The notes: generated by a model from the sequence alone, not told the origin. Shown: positions 1 to 11,285, counted from the stretch's first letter. The stretch is 64,000 nt of DNA from Symbiodinium natans (GCA_905221605.1 CAJNDS010002113.1:823501-887500); one strand, 5' to 3'. Numbers and translations are program-made.

Positions 1-764
1 TAGGTCCTATTTGAAGCACTCCAGACAAGGGGGAAAAAGGGCGGGGAGGAGAAAAAGGGGGGGCAGGGAAAGGAGGGGGGCGGGGAAGTAGAGGAGAGGG
101 GGGAGTCTGGCCAGGAGCTTCAAGAAGATGCTGGGAGGCCCTCCGTGGAGGCGTACCGCAAGCGATTAAGAGCCCCCTTCTTTTTGAAGTTGCGAGTTGA
201 GGGTTTAGGGCTTAGTTCAGAAGTTTCGGGTTCAGAAGGAAAGGTTTGATTTTCCGTAGGGGTAAGGTAAGGAATTTGGGGGCTCGCTTTTTCGGGGCCT
301 TCAGTCTGTAGAAGCACGCTTCTTCGTGGGCTTCCCACCCTTCGGAAGGAGGAAGCTCAAGAACCAATAGGAAAAGTCATTGTTGATCTCGTTTGGGAAC
401 TTCGCAGATCTAAACCCTTCTTTCGCACCCGTGATGTCCAACAGCTCGAGTGTCGTAGTCCGTACGCGGGATTGGGCGATGATGGGTGCATGCTATTTCG
501 AAGTTCTTGTTGTGCTGCATCTTCTACTTCGCAAATGTATCTGCCTCGCCTCCTGGTGCCAGCATGAGAGCTCAAGCCGTGCTTTCACCATAGGGTTCAT
601 GAAAGGGTTCTTAAGGGAGGGGGGTTCAAGGGGGTAGGTACCTGGGGAACCTTAGAGAAGCTTAGGGAGCCTTAGGGAGTACTGGGGAGTATTAGGGAAC
701 CTTGGGTTACATACCCCCCCCTGGAACCCCCCGTCCCTTAAGGACCCTAAAACTTCGAAGCAAG
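1..764. other. Low-complexity lead-in with no supported gene
   Basis: Purine-rich sequence opens the window. A short frame near 107-165 (GQELQEDAGRPSVEAYRKR) could be an exon of the coiled-coil gene that follows, but splice signals are weak. A stretch of repeated 'cttagggagc/ccttaggg' fragments at 645-720 resembles a decayed foldback element. Nothing else can be supported. Confidence 0.4.
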
Positions 765-3050
765 GCCCGCCACTTGGCGCGCGAAAACGAGATCCTCGAA
801 AACGAGACCTGTCTGGAAGTCGGAGTTTAGGGTTTAGTGATTAGTGTTTAGGGTTTAGGGTATCTGAGACAAATTGAGGTGTCGTGCTGAGTTCTGAGAA
901 AAACCCCCCCTCTGCCCCCTGCTAGACGCTCACAACCGCTAAGCCTTGCGCTGTAGGAGCCCACATCCTCACCAATTGTTATCGGTTCCCCTTATGATGA
1001 TCACTACTCTCTATCATAGACTACCCAAAGATTCCCATTCTAGTAAAGTACCCCCCACCCCCCCCCCCGATTACGGCTCAGCTGCTGAGGAGAAGATGGA
1101 GTTGGTCTTGGCCAAATCACGGAAGGTGGGCCTGCATCCAGCTGTGGAGGGAGTGGGGGTGGGGGGGGGGGGGCTTAAATTTTCAACTCCCGTGTGTCAT
1201 TTTAGAGCTTGTTGCTTTCGGGGAGGGGGGGCTCTGCTTGAGGGAATGGACTCCAGTTCGCCTTGCTGGACAGACTAAGGGGCTCATACATGAACCCAGC
1301 CCAGTCCCGAAGCCCAAGGTTACGAGCAACATGCCATTTTGGGACGGGGTTGTTCTTCAGGGTCCCCTTTTCTGGTAGAGGAATCGACGCACAGCAGGGG
1401 ACCCGAATTTTGGAACAACCCTCTTTGGCGCACCAACCCTAAACCTAAACCTCAAACCTCAAACCCTAAACCCCACCGTACCATGCATGTTCTCCCCCTT
1501 GAGGAAAGCCGTGTCTCTGCAGAATCCCCCAATCATCACGATTGAATAACGTGTGCCTTTCCCTGCAGCGCGATGTTACCACCAGCTAGGTGGGTGGCAA
1601 AACAGAACCTACCCTAAACCCTGAACCCTGAACCCTAAACCCTAAACCCTAAAGTCGAAACCCTAAACCCTAAACCCTAAACCCTAAACCCTAAACCCCA
1701 AACCCTAAACCCTAAACCCTAAACCCTAAACCCTAAACCCTAAACCCTAAACCCTAAACCCTAAACCCTAAACCCTAAACCCTAAGCCCTAAGCCCTAAG
1801 CCCTAAGCCCTAAGCCCTAACCTACCATAAACTGTTGACGAACTGTGGACCCACCTTAGGAGACAGAGCTCTTCAACCTCACCAACGAGCTTGAGGCCGG
1901 GTCTTCGGGTGCTCACATGGCAAGGCCAAGGGGAGCCAGGGGGCTTTGACTCTTTTCGGCCATTACTGGATTCACTATTGTTATGTTATTCTACAAATAT
2001 CTATATGATTCCAGTTGAAAAGTTTAGAACACCCTTTTATCATACTACTATATCAGAATATTGAAAGGGAGGCCTAAAGCTAGGGTCGAGAATTGAGAAT
2101 GTAGAAAGTGTGGAGTCGAATACTCATTTCTTCTTGGGCTGCGCAGTGAGGACCGTGTCGCCGACCTCAAGAAGGAGCAGAATCTGTTACGGGAGGCCAG
2201 TGGGGCGAGCTGTTTGTGGTCACTCCTCTTGTGTTTTTGAGGGCGGGGCTGCCCGAAAGCCCAGGCTTGAGTTTCGAGTGGACTGTCTACCACCGCAAAA
2301 TCCCGCAGACAGATGTGCAGCGGAACGAGATACGAATTAGTAACAGGTTGTGCGGCCAAAGCAACTTTCCAAGGGTGTCCTTGCAAGCGTCGCGAGAGAA
2401 ACAGCGGAGGATTGCTTTTTGAAGAAGGGTCGTGGACATCTCCCCTTGGTTTGTATCCATGTGTGTTGCAGTAAAATGGTCTGGACGGTCTGGATTGCTG
2501 GCCTCGTTCTGTTGGCTCTATGATGCTTTGCTACGGCTGCTGCTGTTCGTGCCGTGCCAGCGCAGATTTGCAATGTCCAGAACTCTATCTATCTATCTGT
2601 CTATCTATCTATCTATATACATTTACGTACATACAGATATATATGTATAGTGATTTAATTATTTATACTTGTATTTGTATTTTTAATGTATGCACGCAAT
2701 TAGAACATGTAGTAGGTACCATCTACACAAGTACAATCTAACACATTACAAAAGAACTTGTTCGAAAATCAGCAGGACGTCAGTCATGCCGGAGCAAGGT
2801 TCGTCAGGGATGCGCTGGCGGAGATTTAGGGTTCAGGGGGTTTGGGGCTGAGACCTCGTTGCTTAAGAAACCCCCCCACCCCAAAAAAAAGGTACTTTTC
2901 CTAATAAGGGGAATATAGGGGTTAAGATACTTTTCCTGGGGGGTCTGAAGCAAGTAGTAGGAGAGAGATGCTAATGTTGGTGCAGGTGCAGGAGAAGCTG
3001 CGGGAGCTTCAAGACATGGAACAGCGCCTGGGAGGCACTGTTGTGTCATG
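765..3050 (+). CDS. Coiled-coil protein gene in microexons (partial model)
   Basis: I do not recognise the protein. Five short segments, each after an AG and most before a GT, encode charged heptad-like peptides: 765-818 (ARHLARENEILENETCLE), 1082-1135 (AEEKMELVLAKSRK), 1860-1900 (ETELFNLTNELEAG), 2147 to about 2210 (EDRVADLKKEQNLLREASGA) and 2961-3050 (REMLMLVQVQEKLRELQ, then a TAG at the end). Two exons are exactly 54 nt. The gaps between them hold polyC, a telomere-like array and a family F foldback element, as expected of introns. Phases do not all agree, so some exons are missing or boundaries are off by a few bases. Inference: a structural coiled-coil protein, perhaps of the cytoskeleton or flagellum. 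The C-terminal exon call rests on the in-frame stop only. Confidence 0.45.
1612..1820. repeat. Interstitial telomere-like array (CCCTAAA)n passing into (CCCTAAG)n
   Basis: About 28 tandem 7-bp units. Units change from CCCTAAA to CCCTAAG at the right end, and one frame break (AAAGTCGAAA) lies near 1650. It sits between two coiled-coil microexons, so it is probably intronic. Confidence 0.9.
2583..2740. repeat. (CTAT)n microsatellite and AT-rich tail
   Basis: Tandem CTAT units at 2583-2620 grade into TATATA and TTTATT-type sequence. The reading frames through it, rich in Ile and Tyr, are artefacts. Confidence 0.8.
2864..2960 (+). mobile_element. Family F foldback element, copy 1
   Basis: The left end reads GCTTAAGAAACCCCCC and the right end GGGGGGTCTGAAGC, an imperfect terminal inverted repeat, with ATATAGGG in the middle. 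Related copies are at 28806, 31272 and 61445. The right end runs into AGTAGTAG directly before the exon-like segment at 2961, so the copy probably forms all or most of an intron. Confidence 0.6.
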
Positions 3051-3059
3051 CCCATAGGC

Positions 3060-4560
3060 TTAGGGTTTAGGGTTTAGGGGGCTCCCTAAACCCGTAAACC
3101 CCTAAACCCTAAACCATGTTCCTTGCGAAGTGATCCCAGAGGGGGTCAGCCAGGCAGGTGGGAAAAAAAAAACCCTAAACCCTGGCATAAGTTGAGTGGC
3201 GCCATGAGCAACAGAGTTCCACCAGTTTCTCAGACTCTTATGGGGAAACTGATGCCGGCCACAGCTAAGGAAGCAGAGAGAGGACTCGTTGCCACCCAAA
3301 TCCCAGCATTTGTCGTTTGTGGGAATGTTCAAAGGGTTTACAGGGGCATCCCAGTGGGAGGGAGGGTCTCATTTTGGGACTTGCGTCCGGCCGGATGCGG
3401 AAGCGCCCGAGAGCAACAAGGAAGTTTACAGCAAGAGCAGATGAGCCGGAAGGGCTATCAGCAACTCAGCGACTAAGCAACACAGATGCGCAAAGTGCTC
3501 TGTCATGAGAAATATGTATGCATGTGAGTGGTATATATGTATGTATATATATATATATATTATACGTATACATATATATATATATATACCTATATCTGTA
3601 GTTGCTTGACCCCCCTTTCCCAAACCAAAGTCCGAAAGAGTTGCTGCAGTGCCACGGGCTTGAGGTTTTTCCCAGCTACTGTACACATCTACAACTGAAT
3701 AAGTTGCGAAAATTTGGTTTTAAAAGCAATGGTTTTCGATAGTGCGAGGACTGATCACAGACTTGAAGGTTTATGGGTAGTCAAGTAGGGTACCAATCAT
3801 TATACCTGGTCAGAACCAAATTTGGAGTACTTCTATTCCTACTTGTAACTACCCATAAACGTCCAAGCAAGGCATCATAACCCCTAAACCCCTAAACCCT
3901 AAACCCTGAACCCAGCCTTGTGAGGAGCTCGGAGAAGCGGACCCATCAATCCGCCCGTTGTGATTGCAGAGACCACCAGAGGCCACTTAGAACATACCTT
4001 CAGAACCCGACACCTACGGTTTTCTGTAGGTTAGACAAGAATCCCCTCAGGGGCTTTAGAGTAACAACCTACAACAAGCAAGTAGGTAGGTAAGTGGTGA
4101 TGTGATTGCATTGCCGGTGAAATCATGAAACACCTGCGGCTCCTGCTAAGGCCCGCTTGCAGCTAGCACCTGCTTGTCCATGTGCACTTCAAATGCGACA
4201 TGAAAGTCTAAAGCCCAAGCTCTGAACCATGTTTCTGCCGTCCACTCTGCTCATGTAAAGCGAATAAAGTGCAAGCTGCAGCACACCCTCAGCCCAGACC
4301 AGTGAACTGCAGTGTTTCCTCGGAAGGTGCTGTGCGTTTAGCGGGCTCTCTTCCGAGGGCGGCCTCCGAAACAGAATGCGGATGCACACTCGACAGCCGC
4401 AGGAGGGCACTCAAAGCAAATGGGACATCAATGTCTCGGCTGCGTTTCCGCAGATTCGGAGACCGTTCATGTCAAGAGTTGTTTTTGCAGTTCCCGGCTT
4501 GACCCTGCGTGCGTGGACAATGAATGCCACAACCGCAGCCAGACAGCGCCCAAATGCGCC
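3060..4560. other. Intron-like or intergenic stretch with short repeats
   Basis: Short TTTAGGG/CCCTAAA runs at 3060-3115 and 3880-3910, an AT dinucleotide tract at 3536-3590, and one family A element listed separately. A possible short exon lies at 3916-3955 (PCEELGEADPSIRP). Open frames across 3123-3476 and 4189-4502 lack splice support and are not called. Confidence 0.4.
3772..3867 (+). mobile_element. Family A foldback (Stowaway-like), copy 1
   Basis: The left end CTTGAAGGTTTATGGGTAG and the right end CTACCCATAAACGTCCAAG are inverted repeats of about 19 bp around a short centre. This is the shortest copy (96 bp). The TA flanks seen in other copies are degenerate here. Confidence 0.75.
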
Positions 4561-4758
4561 TAGCAACCAATCAACTGCTTCTTGGGCAGAGGAGAAGAGC
4601 GGCAGAGTTGCCGTGACCTGTTCCAGCAGTTTCAAGTGTCAGTTGGATCGGTCTGAACGGTTAGGTCATTAGAACTAGATCTACCCCACCGGGCCTGATT
4701 CGATGTAGTTCGGCTGCTCACAGCACACGCCGGTCTGACGCTTCAGCTTTGTACAAGC

Positions 4759-4941
4759 TCATGCCCTCTGTGTTGCTTCTTGCTCGGCTCTGACGATGTG
4801 AAATAGTCGGTAATTAGATTGGCGCGGCTGCCCATCATGGTGGCCATTGTGGAAGACGTCGACGACGACGTGTGTCCCGACGTCGAGGTTCATGCGTGAG
4901 ATGATCAGATAGCATCCGCCGTCAGCTTTGCGTTGTTGCAT
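4759..4941 (-). CDS. Short minus-strand frame, unknown protein
   Basis: A 60-codon frame on the minus strand contains an orderly beta-rich segment (LDVGTHVVVDVFHNGHH) and is GC-rich against an AT-rich right flank. No family was recognised and no splice sites were assigned. It may be an exon or the relic of a mobile-element gene. The plus strand here has no competing frame of quality. Confidence 0.3.
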   Translation of the reverse strand: MQQRKADGGCYLIISRMNLDVGTHVVVDVFHNGHHDGQPRQSNYRLFHIVRAEQEATQRA

Positions 4942-4979
4942 GTTGGCATGTGCAAATCTGGTTTGCTTGATTCCGTTTT

Positions 4980-5535
4980 ACATTTACGTATTTTTGTTTA
5001 CATAATATATATATATATAGATAGATATTTATTTGTTTATTCATTTCTTTGTTTGCATATTTCTATTTATACTCATATTTGTATGTATATGTATATTTAT
5101 ATTCATATTCATATTTATATTTATATTTATATTTATACTCATTTTTATACTTATATTTATATTCACATGTAAAGGTAAATTTATATTTATTTCTGATTTA
5201 TTTATATTGTTATTTATGTTTTTTGCTATTGGTTTCTTCTTCTTTCACATGACTATATTGTTACATTGTTTTCGTCTAGAAATCTTATGATCTTGGTATA
5301 CTCGTATACGTTCATATGACTAGGTTTCCATATTCTTCGAGTCGTAGAAGGGGGCATTCACCCACAGGTGACGGGCTCGTCGGCGAGTGCAGGATCTAAG
5401 CGGCCTCTGGCCGCTGCCCCGCGCAACACGCCATTTGTGTCGCAAGATCGGTTCTTATATGATTACATGGTTGTATTGTAACAGGATGTTATGATATTAC
5501 CATATAAGCATATTAGGAGATTCTTGTAATATTAT
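4980..5535. repeat. AT-rich degenerate TTTATA/TTCATA repeat with a short GC-rich insert
   Basis: 4980-5170 is a tandem of 6-bp TTTATA/TTCATA variants. 5170-5330 is plain AT-rich DNA. 5340-5450 is a GC-rich island without a good frame. 5455-5535 is AT-rich again and contains GATGTTATGATATT, a 14-mer also present at 54474. No gene is supported. Confidence 0.55.
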
Positions 5536-5574
5536 ATCGGGTCGTTGTCAGCCCTAACCCATCCTCCATACACG

Positions 5575-6940
5575 TCGGAACCCAGGGCCAACGTTTGCAT
5601 TGACGACGATATCGAGGAGGACCGGGGCACGGCGCTTTCGGCAACCATCCGCCGACTTGGCCCCGGTTTCAGGACGTGTGCATCCAGCCGACCAAAGCCA
5701 AAAGAGCTCGGTCTGCGAAAGGCCTGGTGGTCAAGACCTAAACCCGAAACCCTACAAGTTGCTTGCGAGCCGGAGTCAAAAAGCTCAGCCTGAACCATCG
5801 AAACCGGAGTCGCCTTCATGAGAGATGTAGGGTTCAGCGATTGTTCAGTCTGTAGGGAGGCTGAGGCTGTGAGCCTGGATGCTATATTGGGCTCACCGAC
5901 TGAAAATATTGAGACGAGTGTGCACGGAATGTGTCTTGGGCTTCTTCCTGCTCACTCCTCAGCAGGCTTGGGATGCATTCTGATTTGCTTCCCTTTGTCG
6001 AGCAAGTTGGCGCTGACCTTCCTTCAACAAATCCCTAAGCCCGACATGCCAGCCCAAGAGTTGCAATCAGAGCCTGAGCCATCGTTTCCATGGTCTGGTC
6101 ACAACACAAAGCTTACATTACCTTTGGGGGGGGGGGGGGGGGGCAAAAAATGGGTGCAGTGGCCCAACCGTACACCAAAACCCCACCCCAGTTGGCGGAG
6201 GCACTGCTGTCACTGTCGTGGAATCCGATTCTGACAGCTCCAGCTCAGGCTCCGTGAGGGGTTTCCAGGGTTTAGGGTTTAGGGTTTATTTGGGGTACCT
6301 GTTGGAGTCCTGATTGTAAGGGGATCCTACTTTGTGGGGGTCTTTATTAGAGGCTCCATATTTTCGGAAAACCCCAGTCGAAGCCCAGAAGTGCTGAGAG
6401 GGTTCCACCACTGTTCGTGCAGGTCCCTGCCAGGTACCCTTTGCCCCCAGACCACCCTCTTCGGGTTTAGGGTTTAGGGTTAGCGGAGGAGGCAGCTGGC
6501 AGTCATCAAGTCCGGTTTCGAAAGGGTTAGTTCCTGTTCCTACATTCCGGCCGATGGCAAAGAGAACAAGAGGTCGTTGCGCCTTCCACGTGAACGTTTT
6601 GCAGTGCAGTGGACCTACAGACACTTGGGAATCCGAACCTGGCACCCGCGACCCAGAAAGCTCCCTGAGCTCCGAACCTATAGAGGCCCTGTACTCTGGG
6701 CACTCCCATCTTCAGGGATGTTCCCCCTGATACTAACAGTCCTTAGGAGCAATTATAGCACCCCCAAGTATAATCCCTATCAAGGACTGTTAGTATAAGC
6801 GGGGAACATCCCAACCGAAGCCCTTAACCCTAGCAGGCTCTTCTCGCAGCCGTACCCTGAAGCGTCGGGGCGGTGCTGCCGCCGCTGCCGCGCTGCTTTC
6901 GCAGTCCACGCCCTTGGATGTGGACGAGGCAGACATCTGA
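5575..6940 (+). CDS. Acidic, Ser-rich protein gene, C-terminal part (unknown function)
   Basis: Exon-like pieces on the plus strand share an acidic, disordered composition. They are: about 5575-5720 (CIDDDIEEDRGTALSATIRR); about 6043-6100 (MPAQELQSEPEPSFPWSG); 6192-6260 after CCCCAG and before GTTTCC (AVTVVESDSDSSSSGSVR); 6605-6719 after TTTTGCAG (TDTWESEPGTRDPESS); and 6837-6940, ending in TGA (LLSQSTPLDVDEADI, with a six-Ala run before it). If the donor is the GTTCCC at 6720, inside family B element 6715-6812, and the acceptor is TAGCAG, the last two exons join in frame. Introns hold a family E element, a polyG tract and family B. No domain was recognised; a nuclear or regulatory tail is a guess. 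Confidence 0.5.
6285..6376 (+). mobile_element. Family E foldback, copy 1
   Basis: Contains the family core GGGGTACC-TGTTGGAGTCCT with GGGGGTCT near the middle and a right end ATATTTTCGGAAAACCCC that is roughly complementary to the left. Compare the copies at 9572, 29748 and 37372. It lies between two exons of the Ser-rich gene. Confidence 0.5.
6715..6812 (+). mobile_element. Family B foldback, copy 1 (probable intron)
   Basis: The ends GGGATGTTCCCC and GGGGAACATCCC are perfect inverted repeats. Inside them is a second inverted pair, ACTAACAGTCCTT and AAGGACTGTTAGT. Copies are at 12014 and 37530. It lies exactly between exons ending near 6719 and starting near 6837, and its left terminal repeat holds the likely GT donor. 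Confidence 0.75.
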
Positions 6941-6944
6941 CTCG

Positions 6945-8455
6945 GAAATAGACGTCGGGATGGTTTTTACATACCACGGTAGAAAAAATATGCCCAAAAA
7001 AAACAAGTACCTCGGTTCCGGGTGCATGTAATGCTCTGGGTCACGAGTATGGAGTTTTTGTTGTTCTGTTCTGTGCGCATGAGAGTCGAGACTATATTGC
7101 GTTGCTCTCGTTCAGGCTCGATTTGCATATTGTAAGCCGCACTTGCCTGTAGGCAACGGGCAACAGGTAGAACCAGCATCAAGTGACCAATGTTGCTGAT
7201 GGATTGTGGGCTTGCGCGTCAGGGGGGGGGGGGGAAGCACTAACTAGCAGTGTTCAGATTCGGTGGTTCGATGTGGATGTGCTTTTACTTACACGCAACA
7301 ACTGAGAGAGGCATGCACCGAACGCATGTTGCATAGCCTGCGGTGTACAACATGAGTCACCACCGGTTTGCGGCTCGACTAGGTTTTTTTGCTTGCTCAC
7401 AAGCACGGTTCGTGTTTTGGGTGTGAAGACTCCAACACATTTTGCCAGCATGCTTGGAACTCCTGTGTGTGTCTACAAGACAACCTTTGTGCGAGTACCC
7501 AGGGCATCAAGAGCAGAACAGCTTCCCATAGAGTTCGGTTCCGACCCCTGGTTGATGATGGGCTTACACCCTAATCCCTGAACACGACATCTTAAGGTTC
7601 TAACCTCTGCACACATCACATGAAAGTCTTGAGCACGATTCCAACCCTTTTCAAAACAATTCTGCCACAGGCAGAGACATCGAGCACAAGCCCATACAAC
7701 CCTTGTGGGGCAGAAGGGGCCGTATTTTCACTAGCCTCAGAGTAGAAAGTCGTGAAGCTTGACAAGGCTTCCCGGCTTGTTTCGCGCACGCTGACGCTCC
7801 CGACGCTCTGCAGCGAGATTGGGTTCTAAGCCCCAGAGTCCGAAGCATCGCGGTTAGGGTTCCCTGCATTGAAGCTGAGAGTTCTGTGTCTCCCTCCTGG
7901 GGCGACCACCCAAAACGAGCACTTGTTAGAGTTTTTGGGCGCGGGCCCTCAATAGACCTCGACATCGGAACAGCAGATTTACCAGCACCAACGGCCATTC
8001 ACATGATTTCCGGGAGATCCTTTTGAGAGGCATGTGCTGAAGTCAGATGAAACCAGTCACGAGACAAGTTCTGCCCACCTTGGCTGATGCCCCAAGTCTT
8101 TGACCACAGACATGCCCCTCTAATGATGAAGGGAACCGGCTTGGAGCCCTTTCATGGGTTCTCTTTGAGAGAGGGGTTGGGGAGTTCTAGGGCTCAGAAG
8201 GCTTCCATGGATTTACATCTGGAGTCCTCAGTTTCGGATTGGTAGTTGGCGTTGGTTCGGGCTACTGGTAGTAACCTCAAGAGCTTCCCCAGCCGCAACC
8301 CTTGACTCCGACGCCTCTTCCCGCCCCGTGGCTTCCAACAGCCTAGCAAGGCCGTTTCCCAGCAAAAAACAACTTCGCGGTTAAGAACCCTGCGTGCCCC
8401 AAACCCCTATGCCCCAATTAAGACCTGAACACTGATGCTGGGTCAACTCCCTCAA
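6945..8455. other. Intergenic stretch, two weak frames
   Basis: A plus frame at 7393-7581 (VRVLGVKTPTHFASM ... GSDPWLMMGLHPNP, then stop) reads like a terminal exon, but no clear acceptor was fixed. A minus frame at 7651-7998 overlaps TTTAGGG-like bases and is doubtful. A polyG run is at 7220-7233. 8100-8450 holds only scattered telomere-like heptamers. Confidence 0.35.
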
Positions 8456-8460
8456 TCCTC

Positions 8461-8695
8461 CCCTAAACCCTAAACCCTAAACCCTAAACCCTAAACCCTA
8501 AACCCTAAACCTAAACCCTAAACCCTAAACCCTAAACCCTAAACCCTAAACTCCTACCCAAGGACGAGCTTTGCCGGGCCCTTGCAGCACGAGGGCGGCC
8601 TCGTGGTTGTCATGGCCGCGCCTTTTCTGAGGATGGCGTCAATGTTTAAAAAGTTAGGGTTTAGGGTTTAGGGTTTAGGGTTTAGGGTTTAGGGT
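8461..8695. repeat. Head-to-head telomere-like arrays flanking one exon
   Basis: (CCCTAAA)n at 8461-8550 and (TTTAGGG)n at 8653-8695 face each other across an 81-nt exon-like segment. The same arrangement recurs at 15.65-15.94 kb and 34.12-34.31 kb. Confidence 0.85.
8563..8643 (+). CDS. 81-nt exon between two telomere-like arrays
   Basis: After CCCAAG and before GTTTAA, a 27-codon phase-0 segment begins DELCRALAARGRPRG and ends AFSEDGVN. It is GC-rich and open only in this frame. The array on the left would end the upstream intron and the array on the right would begin the next one. The protein is not recognised. Confidence 0.45.
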
Positions 8696-8699
8696 TGCA

Positions 8700-9795
8700 T
8701 GTCTGCCGGCAGCCCCAAAGTCGCTGCTCAAAAGGTTCAGGGTCCAGGGCTTTTCTGGTCTGAGGGTGACATTGGGGGTTTGGGTTGAGAGTGGATGGTT
8801 TTGCTTGGGTTTACAGGGTGTGCAACGCGTCGCGCAGCCTCTGGGATTATTGAGAAAGCTGGGTTTATCTGGGCTCGTACAGCATGCCTTATAAGGTTCA
8901 GGCTTATCGGGCTCAGAGGGCGTTTATGTTGTTCAGGGTTTATTGCGCTTAACAGGCCTTATGCGGTTCAGAGCTGGAATTAAGAGGGCTTTTGAACTTA
9001 TCGTGCCCATTCTGCTAAAGACTTTCTGCAAGTGGGAACATCGGATTTTGGGTTGTAGGCTTGTGGAATGGAAAAGGCCTGCTTTGCTGTTCGATGTTTT
9101 CTTCCAGGTTTCGGAGTGTGCTATAAGTTTTCGCGTATATAAGTATGTATGTGTACATATGAACATATGTACATACTCTGGGCCTCTAGATAAATACTTA
9201 GGTATATATGCATTTTATGTTCGATTTTTCAACATGGAGATGGGCTGCACACACCGGCGTTTGTTGTTTGGTTGAGGTCCAGGCAAATTCATCAGCAACG
9301 ACCAGCATATGGCATCGGGAGAGAATAGGATCGCGTGCAGAGTGGCGCAGAAGGTTGCAGAGATTTTGCGGTCCGGACAACTCGTAGCTTGTTTTGTTGA
9401 TGCTTTGCCTTCACCTCAGGAAACTGGTGCCAATATCAGTGTTCAGCAGGGGGCATCTGCCACAGACACGGCTGTCTCTGTGGAAGGCCCGGGGTCAAGA
9501 AGAAGACACAGTCTTGTAAAGCAATCCAAACCCGTATGCCCCACGCAATGCCCATAATCCTCGGGTTCACATACGGGGGTTTACGATACTAGGGGTACCT
9601 TATTGGGGTCCTTATTATACGGGAATATTATTTGGGGGTCTAGGTTAGGGCCCCCTATTTTCGTAAGCCCCCATATGAAACAGGGTTTATGGTACTGTTA
9701 TTGGTGAGTGTATATAGGGTTCCTTTATAATATTGGTGAGTGTATATACCTGGTGTCCTTTCGGGGGTACAAGAAATATAAACCCTACTTCATAT
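8700..9795. other. Mostly unexplained; one weak frame
   Basis: A plus frame at 9309-9557 (MASGENRIACRVAQKVAEIL...) has fair amino-acid composition, but its exon limits are unknown. 9120-9220 is AT-rich. Loose GGGTTTA/GGGCTTA heptamers occur throughout 8730-8960. Family E copy 2 is listed separately. Confidence 0.3.
9572..9676 (+). mobile_element. Family E foldback, copy 2
   Basis: Left GGGGGTTTACGATACTAGGG and right TTTTCGTAAGCCCCC form an inverted repeat. The interior reads GTACCTTATTGGGGTCCTTA, which appears in reverse orientation in the copy at 29748. This is the best-preserved copy in the window. Confidence 0.7.
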
Positions 9796-9798
9796 CAG

Positions 9799-10030
9799 CG
9801 TCAGAGCTTTGGGAAAAATGGGGCCTGGAGGCACCAGCGAAGCTGTTGGCAAAGCTGCCGCGCAGATCCAGCAGTTGTATGATGAGTTCGCCGAGGCTTC
9901 TCCATCACTGCTGATTTCTATATCATCCCCCTTGCGAATTATTTTGTATGTTTGTTCATATAAAACCCAAGAGGATATTAAAAAAATGATATTTTTACTA
10001 ATGTGCTAAGGGGAGTATAGATTTATTGCC
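9799..10030 (+). CDS. Exon followed by a family G element used as intron (tentative)
   Basis: 9799 to about 9910 is open after CATATCAG. One frame gives AVGKAAAQIQQLYDEFAEAS, an amphipathic helix; a second frame (SELWEKWGLEAPAKLLAKL) is also open, so the frame is uncertain. The family G foldback at 9919-10022 follows at once. Its right end AAGGGGAGTATAG precedes further unique sequence. The protein is unknown. Confidence 0.35.
9919..10022 (+). mobile_element. Family G foldback, copy 1
   Basis: Left CTATATCATCCCCCTTG and right TAAGGGGAGTATAGA form inverted ends, and the middle contains AAAACCCAAGAGGATAT. A near-identical plan is seen at 39842 (same internal AAAACCCAAGAGGATGTTGA) and a shorter one at 42755. 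Confidence 0.7.
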
Positions 10031-10460
10031 ATGGCAGTTCCAGAAAAATGTGACCATCAGCCTGCCGCAGGGCTGTTTGAGCTTAGTTAGAGTCTTTCGA
10101 TCAGGCAGATGCGTAGTTGCAGGCCAGGCCAAGCATCGTGCGTTTGTGTGTGCACAAGGTGAGGACCAGCGTTTTCTTTGCAGAGCTTGTGTTTGACTTC
10201 GGCTAGCAGGCTTAGATCCTGATGCGAGTTGTTGATATCATTGGGGGTATTGTTAGTATAAGCCCTCAGGTCCGCAGGCATTCTGACGAAGCCATGAAAC
10301 CTTGCTAACCCAAGAACACGATGTTCTTGCCCTGGGAAAGTTGGCAAGTCATGGACCACAACAGGTCCATGGTAAGGCCGCAAACCCTAAACCCTAAGCC
10401 CTAAACCCTAAGCCCTAAACCCTAAGCCCTCAGCCCTAAAGCCCTAAAGGGTTTGGGCAG

Positions 10461-10522
10461 GCCGAGCGGAAGGCGAAGCTACAAGCCGACTGCGAACACA
10501 TGGAATGCTGGCCGCACCGCAT
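10461..10522 (+). CDS. Coiled-coil exon after a (CCCTAAG)n tract
   Basis: After GGGCAG the frame reads AERKAKLQADCEHMECWP. The upstream tract at 10381-10446 mixes CCCTAAA and CCCTAAG units. The donor was not fixed. It may belong to the same gene as 11286-11380. Confidence 0.4.
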
Positions 10523-10529
10523 CCCCAGG

Positions 10530-11280
10530 GCTCCAAGTATACAAATAGTATCTACATTGGGGTCTAAGGGTTTAGGGTTTAGGAAAAAAGGGTTTAGGCT
10601 TTAGGGTTTCGGGTTCAGGGTTTAGGGTTTAGGGTAAAGTCTATACCTCGTAACTACTTTGGGCTGTTTGGAGCCTTAGGGCGTAGCATCTCTTGAAGCT
10701 TCGTTTTCCTAGAGGCACTTCGCAATCAGGGCGTGTTCTTGCAAAGACGTCTCAGAGTAGTTGCTGGCCACCTGGCATAAGCCTTCATTCAACCCCCTAG
10801 GCCGCCCAATACACTTGACTAAACCCCTGAACCCTTAAAACCCCTGAACCATAGAGGGCTTCTTAGGGGTATTGGGCTCCCCTTGACCAGCTCTCCGGGA
10901 ACGGGGAGATGCAGAGTTGGCACCCTAGATTTTATGGTTTAGGATTTAGGGTTCATAGCTCTTGGGGTCGTTACGTCCCTAATATGGGCCCTTAATTGGG
11001 CCTGTAAAACCCAAGGGCCCATACTTCAGAACCCGTTAAAAAAAGAAGGTGAGGGACCAGGGTGTATGGCTGACAACATGATGAGCAATTCCAGGATCCC
11101 TGCAAGCCTTTTGTAAACGGTTTGCAGGTATTGAGGTGGTTGTCACGTTCACCCGGCACTGGAGGGAACGCTACTCCATCTTCCCCAAGCAAACCTTGGT
11201 GATTGCTGGAGCCCTTTAACCCCTAAGCCCTAGGCTACATGAACGAGTATTTAATTAGGGGTGTGGGGGGGGGGAATATT
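10530..11280. other. Intron-like stretch
   Basis: TTTAGGG fragments at 10565-10635 and 10925-10950. A partial family D element is at about 10970-11035 (GGGCCCTTAATTGGGC and the facing CCCAAGGGCCCATA). No exon was identified. Confidence 0.4.
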
Positions 11281-11285
11281 TTCAG

